Assembly (NCBI GenBank): GCA_037441565.1
Contig: JBBIRW010000003.1
Location: 124,001-188,000 of the forward strand
DNA length: 64,000 bases
Direction: 5' to 3'
Source: JBBIRW01 sp037441565
GTDB taxonomy: Bacteria; Desulfobacterota; JBBIRW01
The notes beneath the pieces were generated by a model. It was not told the DNA's origin. It did no database searches and saw only the letters and a program-made list of their open reading frames with translations. Positions 7,894 to 16,666 of this stretch are shown here, piece after piece. A program made the translations under genes and the position numbers. Numbering within the stretch: the stretch's first letter is position 1; each line of letters starts with the position of its first letter.

Positions 7894-9581
7894 GCCTCCA
7901 TCCTCGAAACCCTGTCCATCATCTCCTTTGCATGAGCAACGGTCCTGGCGGTCACCTCCAGACCTGAAAGCATCCGTGCAATCTCCATTATCCTCTCATT
8001 ATAGCTGAGTTTTTTTATGCTAACAGCAGCTCCCTTTTCTGAAGCTTCCTTTGTTATGCACAGATGATTATCCCCGAAACAGGCAATCTGGGGGAGGTGT
8101 GTAATACAGAGGACCTGATGATGCCTTGAGATCTCCCTGAGCTCTCTTCCAACTACCTCCGCCATTGCTCCACCTATACCTGTGTCTATCTCATCAAACA
8201 CAAGAATCCCTCTTTCCTCCCCCTTAAAAAGGACCTTTTTCATTGCCAGCATAAGCCTTGAAAGCTCACCACCTGATGCGACATCTGAAAGAGGTTTTGA
8301 ATCCTCACCGGGGTTTGCAGAAAAGAAAAATTCAGCACCCTCTCTTCCTTTAAAGGTCATTCCGTTGAAATCAACTGGATCCTGGGTTCTATCCACCAAA
8401 TTTACAATAAACCTGCTACCCTTGAGCCCGAGAGAAGAGAGCTCTTTTTTAACTGCCTCTTCAAGTTCTGCTGATGCCTCCCTCCTCCCCTTTGAAAGCC
8501 TCTCTGCAAGATCAAGGACCTCCTTCCTCAATATCTCGAGTTCCCTCTCCTTTTCCTCTATAATCTCCTCCATCCCTTCCACTTCCTTGAGTTCCCTTTC
8601 AATCCTCGATGCATAATCCATTATAGCCTGATAGCTATCCCCATATTTCTTCTTCAACCTCTGAATCCTTTCAAGCCTCTCCTCAACCATATCAACCGAT
8701 ATATCCTGATCCAACTCTCCCATAAGCCTGCTTAAGGCTTCAGCGAGATCCCTGATAACGATCTTTACATCCTCAAGGGATGAGATAATGGGTGTAAGTT
8801 TCTGCTCTATCTTCTCAATCCCTTTGAGGGAGGAGATTACCTTATCTATCATATCAAGCGAGGAGCCTTCCTTTTCATAAAGAAATTCGTATGCACCGCC
8901 GATCCCCTGAAGCAGTCTCTGCCTGTTAAGAATTATGGATCTGATCCTTTTAAGTTCCTCCTCCTCACCCTCCTTAAGTGAAGCATCCCTTATCTCCCGT
9001 AGCTGATGGTAAAGGATCTCTTTCCTTGCCTCCCTCTCCCTCAACTTTGAACGCAGTTCAGAGATGGTTTCCCCTAACTCTTTAAATCTCCTGTACCGCA
9101 AAGCAAATTCATTCCTCAATGGAAGAAGTCCGCCAAATTCATCAAGCATATCAATATGTGCAGCCGATTTAAGGAGGAGCAGATTTTCCCCCTGACTATA
9201 TATATCAACAAACCCCTCCATCAGCGAAGAAAGAAGGCTTATGGGGGCAAGGTGTGCGTTTATATAAAGTCTCCCCTTACCCCCTTTTGAAATAACCCTT
9301 CTTACAATAAGTAACTCGTCATCAAAAAAGCCCTTTTCTTTAAGTCTTTCTACCAGATCCTCTCTCCTGCTTATATCAAATATACCCTCTATCTCCGACT
9401 CCTCCCTTCCTGTCCTGATATAATCTGCAGATCCCCTTCCGCCTGAGAGGAGTGAGAGGGCATTAACTATTATGGATTTCCCTGCACCCGTCTCCCCTGT
9501 AATGATATTGAGCCCATCGGAAAACTCAATCTCCAGTTCATCGATTATTGCAAAATCCTTAATCCTTACCCTCAGTATCAT
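7890..9581 (-). CDS. recN: DNA repair protein RecN
   Basis: RecN is an SMC-like ATPase in double-strand break repair. The 563-aa protein has the N-terminal Walker A GETGAGKS (29-36), a long central coiled coil (about 150-380), the ABC signature region DVASGGELSRLMLAMK, Walker B ILVFDEIDTGIGG and an ITHLPQIA switch. The family normally lies beside nadK or argR, as here: the nadK stop is two bases upstream and argA overlaps its end. Confidence 0.96.
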   Translation of the reverse strand: MILRVRIKDFAIIDELEIEFSDGLNIITGETGAGKSIIVNALSLLSGGRGSADYIRTGREESEIEGIFDISRREDLVERLKEKGFFDDELLIVRRVISKGGKGRLYINAHLAPISLLSSLMEGFVDIYSQGENLLLLKSAAHIDMLDEFGGLLPLRNEFALRYRRFKELGETISELRSKLREREARKEILYHQLREIRDASLKEGEEEELKRIRSIILNRQRLLQGIGGAYEFLYEKEGSSLDMIDKVISSLKGIEKIEQKLTPIISSLEDVKIVIRDLAEALSRLMGELDQDISVDMVEERLERIQRLKKKYGDSYQAIMDYASRIERELKEVEGMEEIIEEKERELEILRKEVLDLAERLSKGRREASAELEEAVKKELSSLGLKGSRFIVNLVDRTQDPVDFNGMTFKGREGAEFFFSANPGEDSKPLSDVASGGELSRLMLAMKKVLFKGEERGILVFDEIDTGIGGAMAEVVGRELREISRHHQVLCITHLPQIACFGDNHLCITKEASEKGAAVSIKKLSYNERIMEIARMLSGLEVTARTVAHAKEMMDRVSRMEA

Positions 9582-9583
9582 TT

Positions 9584-10438
9584 CTACCTTTCACCCCAGC
9601 GAAGCTTACTCCTCAGGATCTGAAAATACCCCTTCCAGGGGGATTTTATCAATCGCGTGTAAAATGGTGCCTTCCTTACTTCTATAATATCTCCCTCCTG
9701 AAGAGGGAAGCCTACCTGTCCATCAAGTGTGAGCATGACATCCTGATCCTTTGAATGGAGGACCGCCTTCACTGTGACATCGCCGTCCAGGACAATAGGT
9801 CTGTTTGTGAGGGTAAAAGGGCATATGGGAACAAGCACTATTGCATGGAGTGTGGGAAAGACAATGGGACCACCTGCAGCAAGACAGTAAGCAGTAGAGC
9901 CTGTTGGTGTGCTTACGATGAGACCATCAGCCCTGAAGGTTGTCACATACTGTTCATCAACATATGTTTCTATCTCAATAATCCTTGCAAGTGCACCCTT
10001 GTTTATAACTACATCATTAAGCACATAGTGGGTGGCGAGTTTTTTTCCATTCCTTACTGCGGATGCCTCAAGCATCAGCCTATTCTCAATCAAGAATTCT
10101 CCCTTTATAATCCTCTCCATAAGGGGAAAAAGCTCTTCAGGACTTATCTCGGTGAGAAAGCCGAGCCCTCCTAAATTAACCCCCAGAAGCGGGATCTCCC
10201 TTGCACCGATAAGCCTCACAGCACTTAATAGTGTCCCATCCCCTCCGAGGACAACCATTAGATCCGAAAGGGATGCCATAACCTCCCTTTCATATCCTTC
10301 AGGATATGAGCAAAGAAGAGAGAGCTCCTTTTCAAGCACAACTTCCAACCTTCTCTGCTCAAGCCACTCCACAATCTCCTTTGCGAGCTCAACTGCCTGT
10401 TTCCTTCCTGTTTTTGCAATGATCCCCACCCTTCTCAT
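9584..10438 (-). CDS. nadK: NAD kinase
   Basis: NadK phosphorylates NAD to NADP. The diagnostic motifs are GGDGTLLSAVRL (NAD/ATP binding), NLGGLGFLTE and TPTGSTAYCLAAGGP, followed by the C-terminal beta domain. The frame is open up to 10507, but family proteins begin near MRRVGIIAK, so the ATG at 10438 (or the adjacent one at 10441) is preferred; ribosome-site evidence is weak. TATAAT (10484-10489, minus strand) lies upstream. It is the first gene of the nadK-recN-argA-tldE-M23-secA-argJ run. Confidence 0.93.
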   Translation of the reverse strand: MRRVGIIAKTGRKQAVELAKEIVEWLEQRRLEVVLEKELSLLCSYPEGYEREVMASLSDLMVVLGGDGTLLSAVRLIGAREIPLLGVNLGGLGFLTEISPEELFPLMERIIKGEFLIENRLMLEASAVRNGKKLATHYVLNDVVINKGALARIIEIETYVDEQYVTTFRADGLIVSTPTGSTAYCLAAGGPIVFPTLHAIVLVPICPFTLTNRPIVLDGDVTVKAVLHSKDQDVMLTLDGQVGFPLQEGDIIEVRKAPFYTRLIKSPWKGYFQILRSKLRWGER

Positions 10439-10499
10439 CATGATTATCTTCTTATACCATGGAGCAGAAGAAGTGTCTATCCGATTATAAAAAACGCCG

Positions 10500-10516
10500 T
10501 TTGACAATCTGTCAAA
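10500..10516. promoter_or_regulatory. perfect inverted repeat, candidate operator upstream of nadK
   Basis: TTTGACA (10500-10506) and TGTCAAA (10510-10516) form a perfect 7-bp palindrome with a 3-base centre. It lies about 10 bases upstream of the nadK -10 box on the minus strand. Related half-sites recur towards the cytochrome operon: TTTGACAA near 10543 and TTTGACAAATCTGACAA near 10575. The gap is not the 4-base spacing of FNR sites, so I do not name the regulator. Confidence 0.5.
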
Positions 10517-10691
10517 GAGCCCAGCAGAGTATTAAAAATTTTTGACAACTTTTCCAAAAAAAATATAACCCTTTGACAAATCTGACAAGAATTCTTTAAT
10601 AAAGGGGGGTTTAGAGTTGGATCTGGTGCAAATTTCCTCGAAATATCAATATGTTACAGAAGTGTTAACAAGCACTTATTTCTACAAAATA

Positions 10692-10738
10692 TTGACACAA
10701 ATATTGTAAAAAAATTATATATCCCGATCCAAAGGAGG
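10692..10738 (+). promoter_or_regulatory. promoter and ribosome site of the porin-cytochrome operon
   Basis: TTGACA (10692-10697) is followed after 18 bases by TATATA (10716-10721). AAAGGAGG (10731-10738) then precedes the ATG at 10744 by five bases. The transcript leader would be only about 15 bases. Confidence 0.7.
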
Positions 10739-10743
10739 TATAC

Positions 10744-11973
10744 ATGAGATGGCTTTTCTTTAAGTTATGGTGTTGCGTGTTTGTTGCCTTCTCCCTTTTG
10801 CCATCTCCTTTATATGCTGAGTCCATCTCATTTAGGTCTTCAACGCAGTTCCTCTGGGGTGATGATCTTCTTGGAAAAAGTCAAGGTATCCTTGCACAGT
10901 ATGTGAGATTTTCAGTAAAACCGGAAGGGAATCTTTACTCCATCAATGGATACATGCGTGCCTGGAAGGATCTAACTGAAAATGGGGAGGGTGTAAGGCA
11001 GGACGACCTCCTTGGTAGGATTTATTACCTTTATCTTGATCTCAATCCAGCAGAGGGCATCTCCTTCCGTTTCGGGAGGCATTTTGTAAACTATTCAGCA
11101 TCACCTTTCTCCATAGTAGATGGTCTGAGTGTGAGTTTTAATAAAATCCCATATATCAATATAACGGCAACCACTGGAAGGGACGTTGTATATTCCTTAG
11201 ATTCAGAATATTCACGGGATGGAAATTACCTCATAGGTGTAAATGCCTCACTTGACGGATTCCCCTTTCTTCAACTTGGTGCAAGTTACATAAGAAAATA
11301 CGATGAATCTGAAATCGCAAGGGATAGATTCGGTTTCAATTTCCGCTATCTTAACTCTCTGCTAAGCCCTTATACTGAGGTTAGGTATGATACAATTTCA
11401 CAAGTTGTTGATGAAGCTATTGCAGGTGTTGATCTTTTCCCTATTGAGGGGCTTGCCTTAAAGGGTGAATTCTACCACTCATATCCAATTTTTGACACCA
11501 CATCCATTTACAGCGTCTTTGCAGTTGACAGATACAGGGAATACCTCCTCAGGGCGGACTATAGCTTTGAAAAGCCTGTAACACTATTTGGCTCCTATGT
11601 AAGACAAGCTTATCAGGATGGTGAGAACACAGACAACTATATCATCGGGATAAATCTTTCCCCTCTCAAGGAACTGAAGCTCACAGTGTCCACAAATCTG
11701 AGACGCGGTTTTGGTGGGAACATCTTCGGTTTCGAAATAAGTGGCGATTACAGTTCAGGTAAAAACCTGCTTCTTTCAGCAGGCGTTCAATATGATGCCT
11801 ATCACAGGCCATTCTTCGAACATGAGGATTATGATTATGCACATCGCCTCTGGATAGGTGGAAGGTATCAGGTAAGCAAGAATGCCTCTCTGATCTTAAG
11901 GCTTGAGGATAACATAAATGAAAACTTCGATCACAGACCCCTTGGAAGGATTGCCTTAACATGGGATCTTTAA
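10744..11973 (+). CDS. outer-membrane beta-barrel protein of the cytochrome conduit
   Basis: A Sec signal peptide (about 1-25, cut near LYAES) precedes some 385 residues of alternating polar/hydrophobic strands with aromatic girdles, ending in TWDL, as barrels do. I do not recognise a named family. It is shorter than MtrB/OmbB barrels, about 18-20 strands by length. It is the first gene of an operon with two multihaem cytochromes, the second being a lipoprotein. That trio (barrel, periplasmic cytochrome, surface lipoprotein cytochrome) is the makeup of porin-cytochrome conduits that carry electrons across the outer membrane in Geobacter-type bacteria. Inference: this barrel is the sheath of such a conduit. 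Confidence 0.75.
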   Translation: MRWLFFKLWCCVFVAFSLLPSPLYAESISFRSSTQFLWGDDLLGKSQGILAQYVRFSVKPEGNLYSINGYMRAWKDLTENGEGVRQDDLLGRIYYLYLDLNPAEGISFRFGRHFVNYSASPFSIVDGLSVSFNKIPYINITATTGRDVVYSLDSEYSRDGNYLIGVNASLDGFPFLQLGASYIRKYDESEIARDRFGFNFRYLNSLLSPYTEVRYDTISQVVDEAIAGVDLFPIEGLALKGEFYHSYPIFDTTSIYSVFAVDRYREYLLRADYSFEKPVTLFGSYVRQAYQDGENTDNYIIGINLSPLKELKLTVSTNLRRGFGGNIFGFEISGDYSSGKNLLLSAGVQYDAYHRPFFEHEDYDYAHRLWIGGRYQVSKNASLILRLEDNINENFDHRPLGRIALTWDL

Positions 11974-11987
11974 GAAAGGAGGCAGCC

Positions 11988-12746
11988 GTGATTAAAAGGA
12001 CCCTTCTTGGAGTTTTTCTTGCAATGGTGTTTATCTCCATTGCCCTTGCACTTACAGATCACAGGGAGTTTCAGAAGCTTGAAATAAAGGAGTGCAACAG
12101 TTGCCATAAGTCAAGCGGTGTGAACCAGAATCACGGCTCATTCTGGGTAAAAGAGCATAGGCTGTATGCTGAAAAGCAACCAAGCAACTGCTCACAATGT
12201 CACCAGGACTCCTTCTGTATGGATTGCCATAAAGGTGGTGGGACTGAAATGAGCCTTCACACCTCCACTTCGGGAGTGGACTACATGCCCCGTTCGCACA
12301 CAACGGACTTCCGTGAGATACATCCCATAAGGGCACTCGATGATCCCAAATCATGTTATCGCTGTCACGATGCAAAGAGATTCTGCAACGAATGCCACAG
12401 TAAATTCAACCCAAATGACTTAAGGATTCTCTCCCACAGGCGCGGATGGTCTGATCTCGAGGTATCCTCGGGTGGGCCAAAGCACTCAACATTCAATACA
12501 TCGCAGTGCCAGATATGTCACCCGAATAGTCTTCTTCCAAAACATCAGTGGTCATCAGTTCATGCAAGAGAGGCAAGAAAAAATCTTCCTGCCTGTCAAA
12601 CCTGCCACCCCGATGGCAATGTGTGCATAAAGTGTCACAGCGCAAAAACAGGTCTAAAGGTAAATCCCCATCCCAGGGGGTGGAGCAAGATATCAGGGAG
12701 GCTTAATGAAGCAAGTGGACGAAGAACATGTGTTATTTGCCATTGA
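11988..12746 (+). CDS. periplasmic nine-haem cytochrome c
   Basis: The mature protein has nine CxxCH sites: CNSCH, CSQCH, CMDCH, CYRCH, CNECH, CQICH, CQTCH, CIKCH and CVICH. The last His is the final residue of the protein. An N-terminal signal peptide (IKRTLLGVFLAMVFISIALA) exports it. I chose the GTG at 11988 because AAAGGAGG (11976-11982) lies five bases upstream; a longer frame would overlap the barrel gene by 13 bases. It is 252 aa, with many extra His residues for bis-His ligation. It lies between the barrel and the thirteen-haem lipoprotein, the position of the periplasmic cytochrome of a porin-cytochrome conduit. Confidence 0.9.
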   Translation: MIKRTLLGVFLAMVFISIALALTDHREFQKLEIKECNSCHKSSGVNQNHGSFWVKEHRLYAEKQPSNCSQCHQDSFCMDCHKGGGTEMSLHTSTSGVDYMPRSHTTDFREIHPIRALDDPKSCYRCHDAKRFCNECHSKFNPNDLRILSHRRGWSDLEVSSGGPKHSTFNTSQCQICHPNSLLPKHQWSSVHAREARKNLPACQTCHPDGNVCIKCHSAKTGLKVNPHPRGWSKISGRLNEASGRRTCVICH

Positions 12747-12782
12747 TAAAATTTTCAATTATAAAAGACAGGAGGTGATAAA

Positions 12783-14840
12783 GTGAGTGAAAAAAACATT
12801 CCTTTGCGATTTCTTTTAATTGTTCTCATCCTGATACTTACCTATGGATGTGGAAGCAGTAAGAAAGAGGCACCTGCTGAGGCAGAAACAGGGATTAACT
12901 ACATAGGCTTCACTGAGTGTTACAACTGTCATGCTGATGCAAAAAATCCAGCATCGTTCCCGCCTGTTTTCGGAGATTCAGATGAAAATAAAAATAAGGA
13001 GATCGGATGGCTCTGGGGTCCCCATGGTAATAACGAGTCATATGATCCAACTACACACCAGACTTACGATGCCTATCCTAACAATACAGGATTCCCATAC
13101 TATGCATTTTTCTCAGACTCCACATGTGCAGGATGTCACGATCCCCTTGGTGACGGAAAGAGGATTGGTGAGTTCTTCTCAAAAACGGGCATTAACAAAC
13201 TCGGAACTGTTGATCGTCCCGTCGTTGCCTGTGAGAGCTGCCATGGACCGGGAGGAAATCACTATGGACTCGGCCCAATACCTTATGCAAAGCCTGATTT
13301 CAATAGATGCGGGATTTGCCATAATGACAGTTTCCCCAATGGTCATCTTACCTACCATCCTGAAGGGGACAGGATCGTAGAGGACTATAAGGTATCGCCC
13401 CATGCAAAATCCATAAATGAGCACACTTATGTAAGTGGAAGCACAACTGATGTGAGGCCCAGATGCTCAAGGTGCCATACTGATGAGGGCGCAAAGACCT
13501 ATATCCAGATTGTAAATGGCCTCGGGGTATACAATGACTTCAAGCTTCTTGACAGCTATCCCATTATCACAAATGCATCAAATGTTCAGTGTAGAACATG
13601 TCATGATGGGCACAACCCGCTAAGGCTATTAGGGGATAAGGCTGGCGATTATCCAGCTGCGCTTCCATCTTCCTGGTCATCTGAATTCAAGACCTGCACA
13701 TCCTGCCATCAGTTATTGAAAGCAGATGGAACCCTAAACGATAATGGTTATCATACTCCCTATGATAAGAGTGGCTCACCAGTGAATCCATACGGGAATA
13801 TAGAAGAGATTATCGCAGATACCCATTTTGACGACCCAACAACTCCCCAGTGCTCAGGAGGTGATTGTACGAATAATGACTTTGTAGCAGGCACAGGAGG
13901 GATTGAGGGTTATATTATAAATCCTCAGGGTAGCCACAGCGGACTCCCCGGCAACGAGAATCAGGGTATTTGCAGAGATTGTCATAATCCTCACAATGCA
14001 GACCTTACCATCAACAGGCAATGGGCTCGCTCCGGTCATGGTGGATTTATCCTGAAGAAAAAAGAGAATGCCACAAATGCTTACACTGCTGCTGTTGAGG
14101 ATGCAGATGCTCCTGCGTGGATTCATTATAACTGGAAAAGAGCCGGAAGAGGGGCATGCCAGAGATGCCATACCTCAACAGGTTTCAGAAACATGGCAAA
14201 TGATCCAACAAACTATAACCCTGCTAATAATACCTTTGTCGCAACCCAGGGACAATCTGAACTCCTCTATTGCTGGGCATGCCATACCTCTAATACAGGC
14301 AATCTGAGGAATCCTGGTGTATTTGTCCTTCCAAGTACAACTGCCTATCTCTTTCCTTCAGGAAGGTCTTTCCCGACTGACCCATCTCAGAATAGCTATA
14401 TCAGTGGTTCAATTATCTGCATAAATTGCCACTCTGGAAGACAGACAGGAGAGTACATTAAGACGAAAACATTTCCGTACACTGGCAATTTCGGTTCTTT
14501 CAACTCTCACTATCTTGCAGCAGGTGGGATTCTCTTCAGGACAATCGGGTACGAGTATTCTGGACGCAATTACGCAAATCCATCCTACTTCAGACATGAC
14601 CAGATCGGAACAGCGCTTCAGCCAGGCACAGGCTCAAATGGTCCGTGTGTGAGCTGTCACATGAGGGGTGAGGCAAACCACCTCTTCATGCCAGTTGAAC
14701 ACGATGCCAATGGCCAGATTATTTCCATCCCTGCCAATGAAAAGGTATGCTCAAAGTGCCATACAGGCTCTTACGCCCTTACGCCTGAGGAACTTAATGA
14801 AGAGGAGGAAGAATATGAAGCTGCAGTTGATGCCCTTTAA
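12783..14840 (+). CDS. thirteen-haem outer-membrane lipoprotein cytochrome, cut by an in-frame stop
   Basis: A lipoprotein signal (LILILTYGC, lipid on Cys23) is followed by thirteen CxxCH motifs, from CYNCH near residue 48 to CSKCH near 660. It probably sits on the cell surface as the terminal cytochrome of the conduit and passes electrons to an external acceptor. The ribosome site GGAGGTGATAAA precedes the GTG start. The 685-aa frame stops at a TAA (14838-14840) within a charged helix (EELNEEEEEYEAAVDAL). The same frame stays open for another 112 codons with coherent protein (see 14841-15179). All haem sites lie before the stop, so a shortened product might still carry electrons. Confidence 0.88.
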   Translation: MSEKNIPLRFLLIVLILILTYGCGSSKKEAPAEAETGINYIGFTECYNCHADAKNPASFPPVFGDSDENKNKEIGWLWGPHGNNESYDPTTHQTYDAYPNNTGFPYYAFFSDSTCAGCHDPLGDGKRIGEFFSKTGINKLGTVDRPVVACESCHGPGGNHYGLGPIPYAKPDFNRCGICHNDSFPNGHLTYHPEGDRIVEDYKVSPHAKSINEHTYVSGSTTDVRPRCSRCHTDEGAKTYIQIVNGLGVYNDFKLLDSYPIITNASNVQCRTCHDGHNPLRLLGDKAGDYPAALPSSWSSEFKTCTSCHQLLKADGTLNDNGYHTPYDKSGSPVNPYGNIEEIIADTHFDDPTTPQCSGGDCTNNDFVAGTGGIEGYIINPQGSHSGLPGNENQGICRDCHNPHNADLTINRQWARSGHGGFILKKKENATNAYTAAVEDADAPAWIHYNWKRAGRGACQRCHTSTGFRNMANDPTNYNPANNTFVATQGQSELLYCWACHTSNTGNLRNPGVFVLPSTTAYLFPSGRSFPTDPSQNSYISGSIICINCHSGRQTGEYIKTKTFPYTGNFGSFNSHYLAAGGILFRTIGYEYSGRNYANPSYFRHDQIGTALQPGTGSNGPCVSCHMRGEANHLFMPVEHDANGQIISIPANEKVCSKCHTGSYALTPEELNEEEEEYEAAVDAL

Positions 14841-15179
14841 GCAGCACTTCAATTACAGGGTATCTACTGGTGCTCAAGTTATCCATATTTCTTCTCTGAT
14901 CAAAATTGCACCACACAATACACAAATTGGCCTAATGCAGATACCCTTGGAGCTGCCTTCAACCTGAATCTCTTGAAGCACGAACCGGGTGCCTTTGCCC
15001 ATAATCGTTATTACACAAAGAGGCTCATCTATGACTCCATAGACTTCATTTATAATTCAACACTTGACAATGATGTAGCCGCTGCCATCAATGACCTTGC
15101 TGATAATGGATACCCTTATTTTGATTCTTCAAAGGCTGCCCTTGCGCTCGATTACCTTAATGGAGGAACAAGACCCTAA
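14841..15179 (+). pseudogene. in-frame C-terminal remainder of the multihaem lipoprotein
   Basis: Directly after the TAA at 14838, in the same frame, 112 codons encode AALQLQGIYWCSSYPYFFSD, then a segment with GAAFNLNLLKHEPGAFAHNR and YYTKRLIYDSIDFI, ending at a TAA at 15177-15179. From memory, this helical tail, with a GAAFN-type stretch and an HNRYYxKRLIYDSID motif, is found at the C-terminus of related multihaem cytochromes. There is no ATG and no ribosome site, so it is not a separate gene. The stop lies where AAA (Lys) would become TAA by one base change. The operon terminator follows 18 bases later, so the original gene probably ran to 15179. Alternatives are a sequencing or assembly error, or readthrough. 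Confidence 0.8.
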
Positions 15180-15197
15180 CCTGGAGCAAGGATCTCT

Positions 15198-15223
15198 GAA
15201 GGGGGCTCATTTTAGCCCCCTTC
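15198..15223 (+). terminator. Rho-independent terminator of the cytochrome operon
   Basis: GAAGGGGGCT (15198-15207) and AGCCCCCTTC (15214-15223) form a perfect 10-bp stem with a 6-base loop, followed by a T-rich run. It lies 18 bases after the second stop codon of the split cytochrome gene, at the end of the operon. Confidence 0.88.
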
Positions 15224-15330
15224 TTTCTTTGGATATAATCCCTGAATCCTCAATTTTTAAGGTATACGAAGCAATGCGCCCCTTTTAAAAATAGCATTTC
15301 CGTGGTATGTTTTAATAAGAGATTTATGCA

Positions 15331-16662
15331 ATGGAGCTTTTTCCGAAATATGGTGAAAAATCATCAAAAGGAAGACCCCCTCTTGCTGATCGGATGAGAC
15401 CGAGGAATCTGGATGAGTTTATTGGGCAGAGGCACCTTGTTGGTCCTGGAAAGATCCTGAGAAGGGTGGTTGAAACGGGCGAGCTATTCTCCATCATCTT
15501 CTGGGGCCCTCCTGGAACAGGAAAAACAACCCTTGCAAGGATAATTGCTGAGGCAACAGGCTCATCTTTCGTTTCGTTCTCCGCTGTACTCTCAGGTGTA
15601 AAGGAGATAAGGGATGTGGTAAGGGAAGCAGAGGAGATCTTCAGAACCAGGGGCAAGAGAACGGTTCTGCTTGTCGATGAGATCCACAGATTCAATAAGG
15701 CACAACAGGATGCATTCCTACCCTTTGTAGAGAAGGGGATCATCGTGCTCATGGGTGCAACAACAGAGAATCCATCCTTTGAGATAAACTCAGCCCTGCT
15801 GTCCCGATGCAAGGTCCTCATGCTTCAGCCCCTGAGTGTCGATGAAATAAGGGAGATTATCACAAGGGCAATAAATGATCAGGAAAGGGGGTTTGGCAAA
15901 TACAGGATCGTTATTGCACCTGATGCCCTTGAGCACATGGCCCTTTCATCATACGGGGATGCAAGAAGGGCATTGAATACACTTGAGGCTGCCTTCTTCC
16001 TTGCTGAGGAAGATAAGGGTGTAAGGATGATCAACCTGAAAACCGCTGAAGAGGCACTTCAAAAGAAGGTCCTCCTTTATGATAAAAGCGGTGAGGAGCA
16101 CTACAATCTTATCTCTGCCTTTCACAAGGCACTGAGGGGCAGTGATCCCGATGCAAGCCTTTACTGGCTTGTTCGCATGCTGGAGGCAGGTGAGGATCCA
16201 CTTTACATCGCAAGAAGGATGATCAGATTTGCATCAGAGGATATAGGCAATGCTGACCCATGGGCACTGGTAATTGCTGTTGCAGCAAAGGAGGCTTACG
16301 ACTTCGTGGGCTCCCCCGAAGGTCATCTTGCCCTTGCACAGGCAGCCATATACCTTGCCTGTGCGCCAAAGAGTAATGCCATCTACACTGCCTATCTCCA
16401 TGCAGAGGATGATGTAAGGAAATATGGATCCCTTCCTGTCCCCATGCACATAAGAAACGCACCTACAGAACTTATGGAGAAGCTCGGGTATGGTAAGGGG
16501 TACAGATATCCTCATGAGTTTCCTGATGCAGTTGTTGAGCAGTCCTACATGCCTGATCCCCTAAAAGAAAAGATCTACTACTTCCCCAGGGAAAGGGGAT
16601 TTGAAAAGGAGTTAGCTGAAAGGCTAAATATAATCAGGGAAAAGATAAGGAAGAAAAAATAG
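15331..16662 (+). CDS. rarA: replication-associated recombination protein A (RarA/MgsA)
   Basis: This is an AAA+ ATPase of the clamp-loader-like RarA/WRNIP1 family that acts at stalled replication forks. The 443-aa protein shows RPRNLDEFIGQRHLVGPGK at the N-terminus, Walker A GPPGTGKTTLARI, Walker B LLVDEIHRFNKAQQDAFLP, sensor 1 GATTENPSFE and the C-terminal tetramerisation block APKSNAIYTAYLHAEDDV. It appears to be transcribed alone. Its stop faces the histidine kinase gene on the other strand, four bases away. Confidence 0.96.
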   Translation: MELFPKYGEKSSKGRPPLADRMRPRNLDEFIGQRHLVGPGKILRRVVETGELFSIIFWGPPGTGKTTLARIIAEATGSSFVSFSAVLSGVKEIRDVVREAEEIFRTRGKRTVLLVDEIHRFNKAQQDAFLPFVEKGIIVLMGATTENPSFEINSALLSRCKVLMLQPLSVDEIREIITRAINDQERGFGKYRIVIAPDALEHMALSSYGDARRALNTLEAAFFLAEEDKGVRMINLKTAEEALQKKVLLYDKSGEEHYNLISAFHKALRGSDPDASLYWLVRMLEAGEDPLYIARRMIRFASEDIGNADPWALVIAVAAKEAYDFVGSPEGHLALAQAAIYLACAPKSNAIYTAYLHAEDDVRKYGSLPVPMHIRNAPTELMEKLGYGKGYRYPHEFPDAVVEQSYMPDPLKEKIYYFPRERGFEKELAERLNIIREKIRKKK

Positions 16663-16666
16663 TTTT

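Noticed and set aside
10500..10516. The TTTGACA palindrome as an FNR/CRP box.
   Set aside because: FNR boxes are TTGAT-N4-ATCAA; here the half-site is TTGAC with five central bases, so the family call is not supported.
14973..15179. A separate small gene after the thirteen-haem cytochrome.
   Set aside because: Its only start is a TTG without a ribosome site, and it is in the same frame as the upstream gene, so it is the remainder of that gene.
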